A stretch of DNA of 44,161 nt from Polaromonas sp. (GTDB lineage Bacteria; Pseudomonadota; Gammaproteobacteria; Burkholderiales; Burkholderiaceae_C), in assembly GCF_013817205.1 (NCBI RefSeq), contig NZ_JACDDD010000017.1, positions 7,603-51,763 of the forward strand. The letters are read 5' to 3'. Positions 7,809 through 15,582 of the stretch are shown piece after piece. Below the pieces are notes generated by a model. That model did no database searches and had not been told where the DNA came from. It worked only from the letters and a program-made list of their open reading frames with translations. The stretch's first letter is position 1. Each line of letters opens with the position of its first letter. The position numbers and the translations under genes are program-made.

Positions 7809-8567
7809 ATGAGTCCACGCCTGCTCCAGCCGCGTTTTGTGGTGCTGACGCTGGCGACCGTGCTGATGGTCGCCCTGACTTTTTCTCTGGGCCAGTGGCA
7901 AATGCGCCGCGCCGCGCAGAAACAGACGCTGCAGGCTGCCATTGATGCACAAAAAAGGCTTCCAGCCCTTGATGGACAAGTGTTAGCAGCTATCAAAAAC
8001 GTAGCAAATGTGATGCACCGCGAGGCCACGCTGCAAGGCCACTGGCAAGCTGCGCACACGGTCTACCTGGACAACCGGCCCATGGACGGCAAGTCCGGCT
8101 TCTGGGTGATGACGCCGCTGCTGCTTGCCGGCACGGATCGGGCAGTTCTGGTACAGCGCGGCTGGGTGCTGCGTGACTTCACCGACCGCACCCGCTTGCC
8201 CGCCGTGCTGACGCCCGACGGTGTGGTCAGCGTCAGCGGACGCATGGCCCCGCCACCGTCCAAGCTATATGAGTTTGACGGGGCAGCGCAAGGCCGCATC
8301 CGGCAAAATCTCGACCTGACGGCTTTTGCTGCCGAAACCGGTTTGCAGCTGCTCCCGGTGTCCTTGCTGCAGACCGGCGCCGCCAGCGAGGGCTTGCTGC
8401 GCAACTGGCCGGCGCCCAATACCGGCGTCGACAAGCATTACGGCTATGCCTTCCAGTGGTTTGCGCTGTGCGCCTTGCTGGTCGGTCTGTATGTCTGGTT
8501 CCAGCTGCTGCTTCCGCGTCGCAGGTCTTCTGTCCCTTCTTCTGTTTCCGATGGCGATTCAACGTGA
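7809..8567 (+). CDS. SURF1 family cytochrome oxidase biogenesis protein
   Basis: A 252-residue protein with N- and C-terminal membrane helices (FVVLTLATVLMVALTFSLG and GYAFQWFALCALLVGLYVWF) enclosing a periplasmic domain. SURF1 hallmarks are LGQWQMRRAA, the VYLDNRPMDGKSGFWVMTPL block, VLVQRGWV and KHYGYAFQWF. SURF1 proteins help insert heme a into subunit I. Codons 47-66 are derived from a 59-bp interspersed repeat (7947-8005) that has been absorbed in frame. The stop overlaps the next start by GTGA. Confidence 0.93.
   Translation: MSPRLLQPRFVVLTLATVLMVALTFSLGQWQMRRAAQKQTLQAAIDAQKRLPALDGQVLAAIKNVANVMHREATLQGHWQAAHTVYLDNRPMDGKSGFWVMTPLLLAGTDRAVLVQRGWVLRDFTDRTRLPAVLTPDGVVSVSGRMAPPPSKLYEFDGAAQGRIRQNLDLTAFAAETGLQLLPVSLLQTGAASEGLLRNWPAPNTGVDKHYGYAFQWFALCALLVGLYVWFQLLLPRRRSSVPSSVSDGDST
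7947..8005 (-). repeat. Long form of the interspersed palindrome, inside SURF1
   Basis: Read on the minus strand, this 59-bp stretch aligns by eye at roughly 36 of 58 positions with the stretch at 23857-23914. Both have a GCTA...AGCTG head, a CTTG...GGGCT middle and a GCCTTTTT tail. The 17-bp core (GCTATCAAAAACGTAGC on the plus strand) is at 7989-8005. It is in frame within SURF1. Confidence 0.65.
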
Positions 8568-9265
8568 CTCCTTCCCAGCCTCCCTCCCCCGTGCCAGCCG
8601 GCCGTGACCAGCCACTGGACCTGACCGTGCACAGCCTGCCGCAGGCCGGTGCGGCCGCTGCGATGGCGCGGCCCGACACGCGAAGGGGTCGCTGGAAAAT
8701 GCTGGCCGTGCTGTTGGTGTGTGCCGCACCGGTGATTGCCTCCTACTTCACCTACTACGTGATCCGTCCGGAAGGACGGCGCAATTACGGCGAGCTGGTC
8801 GATCCGCAGCGGCCGCTGCCGGCGCTGGCCGCCGTGTCGCCTGAGGGCCAGCGTATCGAATTGCCCGCGCTCAAGGGGCAGTGGCTGTTGGTCAGTGTGG
8901 CCGGCGGGGCCTGCGACACTGTCTGCCAGCAGCACCTGTATTTCCAGCGCCAGTTGCGCGAATCGCTGGGCCGCGAAAAAGACCGGCTGGACCGCGTCTG
9001 GCTGGTCAGCGATGAGGCGGCGATCCCGTCGGCACTCAACACCGCCCTGCAAGGGGCCACCGTACTGCGTGTGGCGGGTCTGGAGCAGTGGCTGCGGCCC
9101 GCAGAGGGGCACAAGCTCGCGGACCACGTGTATGTGGTGGACCCGATTGGCAACTGGATGATGCGTTTCCCGGCCAACATGGACGCTGCCGGCGCGGCGC
9201 AGGCCAAGCGCGATCTGGAGCGCCTGTTGCGTGCTTCCAACTCCTGGGATAAAGCAGGCCGCTAG
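8564..9265 (+). CDS. Membrane-anchored thioredoxin-like protein of the oxidase locus
   Basis: A 233-residue protein. A cytoplasmic N-terminal tail of about 45 residues precedes one membrane helix (MLAVLLVCAAPVIASYFTYY) and a periplasmic domain. That domain has features of the SCO/thioredoxin fold: LKGQWLLVSVAGGACDTVC with a CxxxC pair, LVSDEAAIP, and VYVVDPIGNWMMRFP near the C-terminus. CxxxC is the copper-binding spacing of SCO proteins, so a copper or redox role in oxidase assembly is plausible but unproven. The GTG start at 8564 overlaps the SURF1 stop (GTGA); an upstream extension would lie inside SURF1. Homologues are usually labelled hypothetical. Confidence 0.75.
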   Translation: MTPSQPPSPVPAGRDQPLDLTVHSLPQAGAAAAMARPDTRRGRWKMLAVLLVCAAPVIASYFTYYVIRPEGRRNYGELVDPQRPLPALAAVSPEGQRIELPALKGQWLLVSVAGGACDTVCQQHLYFQRQLRESLGREKDRLDRVWLVSDEAAIPSALNTALQGATVLRVAGLEQWLRPAEGHKLADHVYVVDPIGNWMMRFPANMDAAGAAQAKRDLERLLRASNSWDKAGR

Positions 9266-9267
9266 AT

Positions 9268-9492
9268 ATGACCCCCACGCTTTTCACTGCGCCTTCGGCT
9301 GCGTGTAATGCGCTGCCCCCCGGGGGGGCCGCTGCGCCTGCGGGCTGGCAGAGCCAGACCCGCGGCCCCCGCTTGCAGAAGCCGGGCACGACACATCCTC
9401 GTTTTTGCCAGTTCGAGCCGCGGAACCGGCTTTGCCGGGCCGCAGGCGGGCGGCCCCCTCGGGGGGCAGGCAGCGACACGAAGTGCGCGACC
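9268..9492. repeat. Composite GC-rich inverted repeat between the thioredoxin-like gene and ctaA
   Basis: The 238-bp gap is nearly all repeat. The left part (about 9272-9345, CCCCCACGC...CTGCCCCCCGGGGGGGCC...GCGCCTGCGG) is an inverted partner of the right part (about 9417-9487, GGAACCGGCTTTGCCGGGCC...CCCCTCGGGGGGCAG). The right part is nearly a direct repeat of a block inside ctaA (9949-10010). Read in the ctaA frame, both give [11 protein letters not shown]. It looks like a non-autonomous mobile or REP-like unit; no coding function seen. Confidence 0.7.
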
Positions 9493-9503
9493 GTGGGAGC
9501 GCC

Positions 9504-10748
9504 GTGACCGATCTCTACAACCTCAGCCCGACGCTGCGCCTGATGGGCATGGGCCTGGTGCTGGCGCTGGGCCCGCTGGCCTGGGTCTGGCTGCGCAACA
9601 AAAACCAGCCGATGGCGCGGCGCCTGCGTGTACTGACCCTGCTGACGCTGTTCCTGACCTTCGACCTGGTGTTGTTTGGCGCCTTCACGCGGCTGACCGA
9701 TTCGGGCCTGGGGTGCCCCGATTGGCCGGGCTGTTACGGCCACGCCAGCCCCGTGGGCGCCGCCCAGCCGATCAGTGAGGCGCAGGCGGCCATGCCCACC
9801 GGGCCGGTGACCCATTCCAAGGCCTGGATAGAAATGATCCACCGCTACCTGGCCACCGGCGTGGGTGTATTGATCCTGACACTGGCGGTGGCAACCTGGC
9901 TTGCACGCCGTGCGCAGAAGGGCTCCAGGCCAGCCGGGGCCGCGGAACCGGCTTTGCCGGGCCGCAGGCGCAGCGGCCCCCCCGGGGGGCAGCGACTTAC
10001 ACGCAGTGAAGAGTGTGGGGGCGTTATTTCTGTGTGGTGGCCGCTGGCAACCCTGGTCTGGGTCTGCATCCAGGGCGCTTTCGGCGCACTGACGGTCACC
10101 ATGAAGCTGTTTCCGCTGATCGTGACCCTGCATTTGCTGGGCGGGCTGATCCTGCTGGCCTTGTTGCAGGCGCAGGCGGTGCGGTATGCGCAGGCCCACG
10201 AGGCGACGCGACCGGCGGTGTTGTCCAGCGGTGTCCGGATTTTGCTGGTGGCGACCTTTGTGCTGCTGTGGCTGCAGATCGCCCTGGGCGGCTGGGTCAG
10301 CACCAACTATGCGGTGCTGGCCTGCAACGAGTTTCCGGCCTGCCAGGGCAGCTTCTGGCCGGCCATGGATTTCCGCGAGGGCTTCACGCTCTGGCGTCAT
10401 CTGGGTGTCGGGCGGGACGGCGACAACATCAGCTTTCAGGCGCTGACGGCGATTCACTATGTGCACCGGATCGCTGCTTATGTGGTGTTTACCGCCTTGC
10501 TGGCGCTGGCCTGGCAGCTCAGGCGCATTCCCGCGATGCGTTCTTATGGCAACTGGACGGCCGGTCTGGCGCTGTGGCAGTTCGCCACCGGCCTGAGCAA
10601 TGTGGTGCTCGGCTGGCCGTTGGTCGCTGCGGTGTCACACACCGGCGGTGCAGCGGCACTGGCGGTGGTGCTGACCGGGGCGCTTTTTTCCAGCAGGCGG
10701 GTGCCGCACCCCGCAACTGCGGCAAAATTGAGGGCTTCCTCCTTATGA
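9504..10748 (+). CDS. ctaA: Heme A synthase (COX15/CtaA family) with repeat-derived insert
   Basis: A 414-residue polytopic protein that hydroxylates heme O to give heme A. Seen are [21 protein letters not shown] near the N-terminus, the His motifs [31 protein letters not shown] and [10 protein letters not shown], and a second [19 protein letters not shown] block. Between ATWLARRAQ and [10 protein letters not shown] lies an insert of about 36 residues rich in P, G, R and A, encoded by a GC-rich repeat, in a loop between two membrane helices. GTG 9504 was chosen; the open frame upstream is repeat DNA. The stop overlaps the ctaB ATG (ATGA). Confidence 0.92.
   Translation: MTDLYNLSPTLRLMGMGLVLALGPLAWVWLRNKNQPMARRLRVLTLLTLFLTFDLVLFGAFTRLTDSGLGCPDWPGCYGHASPVGAAQPISEAQAAMPTGPVTHSKAWIEMIHRYLATGVGVLILTLAVATWLARRAQKGSRPAGAAEPALPGRRRSGPPGGQRLTRSEECGGVISVWWPLATLVWVCIQGAFGALTVTMKLFPLIVTLHLLGGLILLALLQAQAVRYAQAHEATRPAVLSSGVRILLVATFVLLWLQIALGGWVSTNYAVLACNEFPACQGSFWPAMDFREGFTLWRHLGVGRDGDNISFQALTAIHYVHRIAAYVVFTALLALAWQLRRIPAMRSYGNWTAGLALWQFATGLSNVVLGWPLVAAVSHTGGAAALAVVLTGALFSSRRVPHPATAAKLRASSL
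9918..10026 (+). repeat. GC-rich repeat inserted in frame in ctaA
   Basis: The block GGAACCGGCTTTGCCGGGCC...GGCCCCCCCGGGGGGCAG...GAGTGTGGGGGC is nearly identical to the right part of the unit at 9417-9487 and is the inverted partner of its left part. It interrupts the conserved ctaA sequence without changing the frame and adds no stop codon. Confidence 0.75.
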
Positions 10749-11662
10749 ACCCCTCAGATTCCTCTGCCTCCGTGGCGATCCCGGCTTTTGTGCCGTCGAA
10801 GTTCGCGCAGTTCTATGCGCTGACCAAGCCGCGCGTGGTGCAACTCATCGTGTTTTGCGCGTTGATCGGCATGGTGCTGGCGGTGCCCGGCGTACCGGGC
10901 TGGGCAGAGATCAGGCTGGCCCTGATCGCCTGTGTCGGCATCTGGCTGGTGGCGGGCGCAGCCGCGGCCTTCAACTGCCTGGTGGAGCAGCAGATTGATT
11001 CGAAAATGAAACGCACGGCCTGGCGCGCCACGGCGCAGGGGCAGATCAGCAACCCGTTGACGCTGGCGTTTTCCAGCGTGCTGTGCGCCGGCGGCTCGGT
11101 GATCCTGTATGTGTGGGTGAATCCGCTGACCATGTGGCTGACGTTTGCGACCTTTGTCGGTTATGCGGTGGTCTACACCGTCATCCTGAAGCCGCTGACG
11201 CCGCAAAACATCGTGATCGGCGGCGCATCCGGCGCCATGCCGCCCGTACTGGGATGGGCCGCGATGACGGGCAACGTGGCGCCCGAGGCGTTGATTTTGT
11301 TCCTGATCATCTTCCTGTGGACGCCGCCGCATTTCTGGGCGCTGGCGCTGTACCGGGTGGAGGATTACCGCAAGTCCGGCCTGCCCATGTTGCCGGTGAC
11401 CCACGGCAACGAGTTCACGCGCCTGCAGGTCTTTCTCTATACGCTGGTGCTATTTGCCGCCTGCCTGATGCCCTTTGTTTTCAAGATGAGTGGCTGGCTC
11501 TACCTGGCCGCGGCCATTGTCTTGAGTTTCGGGTTCAGCTGGTACGCCTGGCGGCTGTGGCGCAACTATTCCGACGCGCTGGCTCGCAAGACCTTCCGCT
11601 TTTCACTGATTCACCTCTCCGCCCTGTTTGCGGCACTGCTGCTGGACCACTACCTCGTATGA
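10745..11662 (+). CDS. ctaB: Heme O synthase (protoheme IX farnesyltransferase)
   Basis: A 305-residue UbiA-type prenyltransferase that adds the farnesyl group to heme B, providing the substrate of CtaA. The substrate motifs [15 protein letters not shown] (N-x-x-x-D/E-x-x-x-D-like) and [13 protein letters not shown] are present, with [18 protein letters not shown], the family signature, and eight to nine membrane helices. ATG 10745 overlaps the ctaA stop; the TGA at 11660 overlaps the SCO ATG. Also known as cyoE or cox10 in other organisms. Confidence 0.96.
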   Translation: MNPSDSSASVAIPAFVPSKFAQFYALTKPRVVQLIVFCALIGMVLAVPGVPGWAEIRLALIACVGIWLVAGAAAAFNCLVEQQIDSKMKRTAWRATAQGQISNPLTLAFSSVLCAGGSVILYVWVNPLTMWLTFATFVGYAVVYTVILKPLTPQNIVIGGASGAMPPVLGWAAMTGNVAPEALILFLIIFLWTPPHFWALALYRVEDYRKSGLPMLPVTHGNEFTRLQVFLYTLVLFAACLMPFVFKMSGWLYLAAAIVLSFGFSWYAWRLWRNYSDALARKTFRFSLIHLSALFAALLLDHYLV

Positions 11663-12297
11663 GCCTCTCTCCGATTTCTTCCGGCAAAAGGAATGCTATC
11701 AAGTTGATAGCTGGTGGCGCTTTGTTGACGGGGGCTGGCGGCTTTTTTGGCCTGATTTCTGGCTGTACCGATGCCAAACCGCAGTTTGCCAGCATCGACA
11801 TCACCGGCGCTGACTACGCGAAGGACTTTGCGCTGACCGACCACAACGGCCAGATGCGCAGCATCAAGGACTTCGCCGGCAAGGTGGTCGTCATTTTCTT
11901 CGGCTTCACCCAGTGCCCAGATGTCTGCCCGACCTCGATGGCCGAGCTGGCCGAGATCAAAAAAATGCTGGGCGCCGACGGTGGCCGCCTGCAGGGGCTG
12001 TTCGTTTCGCTGGACCCGGAGCGCGACACGCCCGAGGTGCTGAAAGCCTACATGGCCAATTTCGATCCGGGCTTTCTGGCGCTGCGCCCGGACCTCGACA
12101 AGTTGCCGCAGGTGGCCAAAGACTTCAAGATTTTCTACAAGAAGGTCGAGGGCAAGACGCCGGGCAGCTATACGCTGGACCATTCCGCCGGGAGTTATGT
12201 GTTCGACCCGCAGGGCCGGGTGCGACTGTACAGCCGCTACGGCAGCGGCGCGCCGGCCCTGGCGGGCGACGTCAAGCTGCTGCTCAAGGGCCATTAA
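11659..12297 (+). CDS. SCO family copper chaperone
   Basis: A 212-residue SCO1/SenC protein that delivers copper to the CuA site of subunit II. It has an N-terminal membrane segment ending in a possible lipobox (GLISGC). The thioredoxin-fold copper site is [14 protein letters not shown] with the distal histidine in YTLDHSAG, and SLDPERDTP is typical of the family. Residues 13-17 (AIKLI, with the following A) are encoded by a copy of the interspersed palindrome (GCTATCAAGTTGATAGC) lying in the signal sequence. Last gene of the oxidase assembly run; the ATG overlaps the ctaB stop. Confidence 0.94.
   Translation: MSLSPISSGKRNAIKLIAGGALLTGAGGFFGLISGCTDAKPQFASIDITGADYAKDFALTDHNGQMRSIKDFAGKVVVIFFGFTQCPDVCPTSMAELAEIKKMLGADGGRLQGLFVSLDPERDTPEVLKAYMANFDPGFLALRPDLDKLPQVAKDFKIFYKKVEGKTPGSYTLDHSAGSYVFDPQGRVRLYSRYGSGAPALAGDVKLLLKGH
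11695..11711 (+). repeat. 17-bp interspersed palindrome, copy in the SCO gene
   Basis: GCTATCAAGTTGATAGC is a perfect 8-bp inverted repeat around one central base. It is in frame within the signal/membrane segment. Confidence 0.75.
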
Positions 12298-12312
12298 GTC
12301 CTTCCTGCGGGC

Positions 12313-12350
12313 AAAAAAAAGCCTGCAGACGATGGTCGAATGCAGGCTTT
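12313..12350 (-). terminator. Terminator between the SCO gene and rpoH
   Basis: GCCTGCA (12321-12327) and TGCAGGC (12341-12347) pair around a 13-nt loop. On the minus strand the stem is followed by eight T (complement of 12313-12320), so it best terminates rpoH. On the plus strand only TTT follows, so it could act weakly on the SCO transcript. Confidence 0.8.
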
Positions 12351-12397
12351 GCGCGATGGCCGCTGTCGCGGCATCACGGGCAAGGAGTCAGGCTCGC

Positions 12398-13342
12398 TCA
12401 GGCATAAGCGGCCAGGACCTTCTTCATTTTTTTCATGGCCGCCACCTCGATCTGGCGGATACGCTCCGCGCTGACCTTGTACTCGGCCGCCAAGTCGTGC
12501 AGCGTCATGCCGCCTGAGCCGTCGTCGTTGACCTTGAGCCAGCGTTCCTCGACGATGCGGCGTGAACGGTCATCCAGGCCTTCCAGCGCCGTCGTGATGC
12601 CGTCGCTGGCCAGGTAATCGCGCTGGCGCGACTCCATCAGCTGCGTCGGCTCCTGTGTCGCATCAGACAGGTAGGCAATCGGGCCGAAGGCGTCTTCACC
12701 GTCATCACTCGGGCTGGGATCGAGCAGCACGTCGCCGCCCGACATGCGCTGCTCCATCTCGATGACTTCCTCGCGTTTGACGTTGAGGGTTTTCGCCATC
12801 GAGCTGATCTGGTCTTCGGTCAGGGTGTCCCGGTGCGTCGCCACATCGGCGTCGTCCTTGAAGCCCTGCTTCATGGAGCGCAGGTTGAAAAACAGCTTGC
12901 GCTGGGCTTTGGTGGTCGCCACCTTGACCATGCGCCAGTTCTTCAGGATGTACTCGTGCATCTCGGCCTTGATCCAGTGCAACGCATAGCTGACCAAACG
13001 TACCCCCTGGTCCGGATCGAAGCGTTTGACCGCCTTCATGAGGCCGATATTGCCTTCCTGGATCAGGTCGGCGTGGGGCAGGCCGTAACCCAGGTATTTA
13101 CGGGAAGTCGCCACGACCAGGCGCAAGTGAGAGAGCACCAACTTCCCGGCAGCGTCAAGGTCGTTGTTGTCCTTCAGGCTGCGCGCGAACTCCTGCTCCT
13201 GCTCCAGAGTCAGCATGGGTAGGCGGTTGACCGCAGAAATGTAAGCGTCCAGATTGCCCAGAGGCGGCAGCAGCGACCACGGATTGGCGCTCGCCAAGGC
13301 CGAGCTGGCGGGTGTCACTTTGGGGGAAAGTGCATAGGACAT
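12398..13342 (-). CDS. rpoH: RNA polymerase heat-shock sigma factor RpoH (sigma32)
   Basis: A 314-residue sigma70-family protein. Region 2 shows VLSHLRLVVATSRKYLGYGL, then DLIQEGNIGLMKAVKRFDPD and VSYALHWIKAEMHEYILKNW. The RpoH-box-like block TKAQRKLFFNLRSMK follows, and region 4 ends with LHDLAAEYKVSAERIRQIE. It directs transcription of chaperone and protease genes on heat shock. ATG 13342 has AGGAG 9 nt upstream; an upstream in-frame start at 13369 is rejected because it would begin inside the leader next to the CIRCE site. A perfect CIRCE inverted repeat lies 30 bp upstream of the start, so HrcA repression is likely. Confidence 0.96.
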   Translation of the reverse strand: MSYALSPKVTPASSALASANPWSLLPPLGNLDAYISAVNRLPMLTLEQEQEFARSLKDNNDLDAAGKLVLSHLRLVVATSRKYLGYGLPHADLIQEGNIGLMKAVKRFDPDQGVRLVSYALHWIKAEMHEYILKNWRMVKVATTKAQRKLFFNLRSMKQGFKDDADVATHRDTLTEDQISSMAKTLNVKREEVIEMEQRMSGGDVLLDPSPSDDGEDAFGPIAYLSDATQEPTQLMESRQRDYLASDGITTALEGLDDRSRRIVEERWLKVNDDGSGGMTLHDLAAEYKVSAERIRQIEVAAMKKMKKVLAAYA

Positions 13343-13372
13343 GAGGCAAAACTCCTTTTCTGAAGTCAAATA

Positions 13373-13399
13373 TTAGCACTCTGTTAGAGAGAGTGCTAA
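13373..13399 (-). promoter_or_regulatory. CIRCE operator (HrcA binding site) upstream of rpoH
   Basis: TTAGCACTC-N9-GAGTGCTAA, a perfect match to the CIRCE consensus, located 30-57 bp before the rpoH ATG. On the minus strand a weak TTGAAC...TCTAAC pair (18-nt spacer) overlaps it, a plausible promoter that HrcA would block. The hrcA gene itself is in this window at 41123-42142. Confidence 0.93.
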
Positions 13400-13600
13400 A
13401 CAATAGGTTCAATGACGTTGCATAGGGTCAGGCTATACGAGTAAACCCTGAGTCACTTCTATTGGTACTTTATCCTGCGCCTTGGTTCCCGCCGCTCATG
13501 TAGGAGAGCAACCACATTGCAGGCGGCCGAACAGGGGCTCTTGCGCGGGCAAGCGGCTGCAGCGTATCCGCCGGACGAGGCGGGGAGCAGGCGCTTGAGG
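13400..13600. other. rpoH upstream region, no gene seen
   Basis: About 200 bp between the CIRCE site and the stop of the next minus-strand gene. It should contain further rpoH promoters; CCCTAT (minus strand, near 13421-13426) is a weak sigma32-like -10, but I cannot support a full promoter. No coding sequence is convincing. Confidence 0.4.
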
Positions 13601-13897
13601 TCAGGGCAGGCGTTTGTCGCCGCGTATTTCGCGGACTTCCACATCGACCACTTCGGCGTCGCGCGCCGCCGTGCTGCCTGGGGCGCCGGGGCGCGTCCAG
13701 AAGGAGTCAGGTGAAAATTTCTGGAAGCGCCCGAACACCATGGGTTGGGGTTTTTTGCCAGTGATCAGGGCCTTGAGCAGGCCCAGGGTCATCACGACCA
13801 GGGCCGCAGCCAGCAGGCTCACGGCAAACACCGCCGCAAACACCCAGAGAACCAGACGCAGGACAAAACGCAGAAAGCTGCTGATGAAGGAGGGCAA
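13601..13897 (-). CDS. Small membrane protein of unknown function
   Basis: A 98-residue protein. The N-terminus PSFISSFLRFVLRLVLWVF continues into a long hydrophobic stretch (residues 8-44), then a basic GKKPQP turn and a polar tail with FGRFQKFSPDSFWTR. The hydrophobic profile and codon usage look real, but I recognise no family. TTG 13897 is the only start that keeps the whole hydrophobic N-terminus; a GGGAA stretch lies upstream. It is on the same strand as rpoH and its Mpo1-like neighbour, probably co-transcribed with the latter. Confidence 0.6.
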   Translation of the reverse strand: MPSFISSFLRFVLRLVLWVFAAVFAVSLLAAALVVMTLGLLKALITGKKPQPMVFGRFQKFSPDSFWTRPGAPGSTAARDAEVVDVEVREIRGDKRLP

Positions 13898-13956
13898 GTG
13901 TGGGTTCCCGTTAAAACCAGTTGGAACCAGATGCGGGCCAATGGTTGCACTTCAAG

Positions 13957-14415
13957 TTACCAGCGCAGGCCCAGTTTGGTGAAAAGCTTGCTCAGCACAA
14001 ACAGCGGGCCCACCCACAGGTACTGGATGTCCTCGAAAAACGACGGTTTCTTGCCTTCCAGCTTGTGGCCGATGAATTGCAGTATCCAGGCGCCGACAAA
14101 AATCGCGACCGACAGCTCCAACACCAGCGAACCCATGGCAAACAGCACTGCCACGCTGAGCGCCGACCACAGCAGCATGGTCACCAGAAACGCCAGCGAC
14201 AAGCGCACGTAATACACCATGCTCGCCGCGATGAAGGCATAGGCCACATAGGGATGCAGGGCAAACATCATGCCGACCAAGCTCAGCATGATGAGGGGGA
14301 TGGCGATGAAATGAATGATTTCGTTTGCCGGGTTGCGGTGGCTTTCCTCGTAATGCGCCAGCAACTGGTCCACGCGGCGCACGCCGGCGGAGTCGGGGGA
14401 AGCGCTGATTGTCAT
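13957..14415 (-). CDS. Mpo1-like (DUF962/YGL010w) membrane protein
   Basis: A 152-residue protein with four hydrophobic helices. The diagnostic motifs are HYEESHRNPANEIIHFIAIP near the N-terminus and FIGHKLEGKKPSFFEDIQYL near the C-terminus, which supply the histidines of the Mpo1 family (iron-dependent 2-hydroxy fatty acid dioxygenases in yeast). Bacterial members are uncharacterised, so a lipid-oxidation role is inferred from family only. The start is supported by GGAGAG upstream. Length is usual for bacterial homologues. Confidence 0.85.
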   Translation of the reverse strand: MTISASPDSAGVRRVDQLLAHYEESHRNPANEIIHFIAIPLIMLSLVGMMFALHPYVAYAFIAASMVYYVRLSLAFLVTMLLWSALSVAVLFAMGSLVLELSVAIFVGAWILQFIGHKLEGKKPSFFEDIQYLWVGPLFVLSKLFTKLGLRW

Positions 14416-14532
14416 GATGCTCTCCAGCGCCGGAAGGAATCCGGCATCAGAATCACTTTAAGGCATTCCGCTGCAACAGGTCATCAGGGGAATCACGGTT
14501 TGCGGCCCGCCCTCTGACGCCTGGGTGACGCT

Positions 14533-15507
14533 TCAGCTGGCGGTAATCCTGGCAGTGCGGATGATGCGGCTCCAGCGGTCGATCTCGCTTTTGAGGAACG
14601 CCCCGAACTCGTCCGCGCCTTTGCTTGTGACGCGGAAGCCCTGCAGGCGCGCGCGTTCCTCGACCTCGGCGCTGAACATGATCTTGATCATTTCGCGCGA
14701 ATAGAGGTCCACGATGGCGTCCGGCGTTTTGGCCTGGATCATCGCGCCGGTCCAGTTTTCAACAAACAGTCCCGGCATGCCCGCCTCCATGGCCGTCGGC
14801 ACGTCCGGGACCATGGGATGGCGGCTCAGGCTGCAGATGGCCAGGGCGCGCAGCTTGCCACCCTTGACGTGGGCAATCGACTCCGGAAAGTTGGAGAAGA
14901 TCACATCGAGCTGTCCGCCGATCAGGTCGGTCATGGAGGGTGCGCCACCCTTGTACGGGACATGCGTCATCTGCGTCTTGTTCAGGTCGTTGAACAGCGC
15001 CATGGTCAGGTGCGGCGGTGTGCCGTTGCCGCTGGAGCCGGCGTTGAGCTGCTTTGTTTTCGACACGGCGATCAGGTCCTTGAAGTCCTTGATGGGGCTG
15101 CCGGCCGGCACCACCACCAGCATGGGAGAACCGGCCAGCAGCGCGACCGGGCGCAGATCTTTGGTGAAGCTGTAGGGCGCATTCGGGAACAGCGCCACAT
15201 TGGCCGCATGGGTCAGCGTGATGGCCAGCAGGCTGCTGCCGTCGGGCGCCGATTTGGCGACCTGCTCGGCGCCGATCTGCGCATTGCCGCCGGCCTTGTT
15301 CTCGACCACCACCGGGACTTTCCAGGCTTCGGTGAGTTTTTGCGCCACGGTGCGCGCCATCATGTCGGTCAGGCCGCCGGGCGCAAAAGGCACGACGTAT
15401 TTGAGGGTGCTGCCAGGTTTCGGAAAGGGCTGCGCCTGGGCCCAGGACGGGACCGAGGCCAGCATGGCCCCGGCGGCGGATGCGCCAACGATGTCTCGAC
15501 GTTTCAT
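14533..15507 (-). CDS. Tripartite tricarboxylate transporter (Bug/TctC) substrate-binding protein
   Basis: A 324-residue periplasmic binding protein. A signal peptide beginning MKRRDIVGASAAGAMLAS and ending near SWAQAQ carries twin arginines. The Bug-family features YVVPFAPGGLTDMMARTVAQ, VVENKAGGNAQIG and VPYKGGAPSMTDLIGGQ are clear. ATG 15507 is chosen because GAGGAG lies 7 nt upstream. It is the last gene of the sulfolactate operon, 75 bp after the comC-like gene, so the likely ligand is sulfolactate. No TctA or TctB membrane subunits are in the window, so partners must be encoded elsewhere. Confidence 0.88.
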   Translation of the reverse strand: MKRRDIVGASAAGAMLASVPSWAQAQPFPKPGSTLKYVVPFAPGGLTDMMARTVAQKLTEAWKVPVVVENKAGGNAQIGAEQVAKSAPDGSSLLAITLTHAANVALFPNAPYSFTKDLRPVALLAGSPMLVVVPAGSPIKDFKDLIAVSKTKQLNAGSSGNGTPPHLTMALFNDLNKTQMTHVPYKGGAPSMTDLIGGQLDVIFSNFPESIAHVKGGKLRALAICSLSRHPMVPDVPTAMEAGMPGLFVENWTGAMIQAKTPDAIVDLYSREMIKIMFSAEVEERARLQGFRVTSKGADEFGAFLKSEIDRWSRIIRTARITAS

Positions 15508-15582
15508 GTCTGTCTCCTCTTTTTCAGGTTGAAGCCTGTCCATGCACGCCTGCCCTCGCAGAATGCGTCACCACCGACCAGC

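Noticed and set aside
9918..10026. Possible frameshift or pseudogene in ctaA
   Set aside because: The unusual P/G/R-rich stretch keeps the frame, has no stop, and conserved ctaA motifs continue on both sides, so it is an in-frame insert rather than a disrupted gene.
14431..14447. GCCGGAAGGAATCCGGC hairpin as a terminator between the binding protein and the Mpo1-like gene
   Set aside because: Six-bp stem without a following T-run on either strand; it may be chance or a weak repeat.
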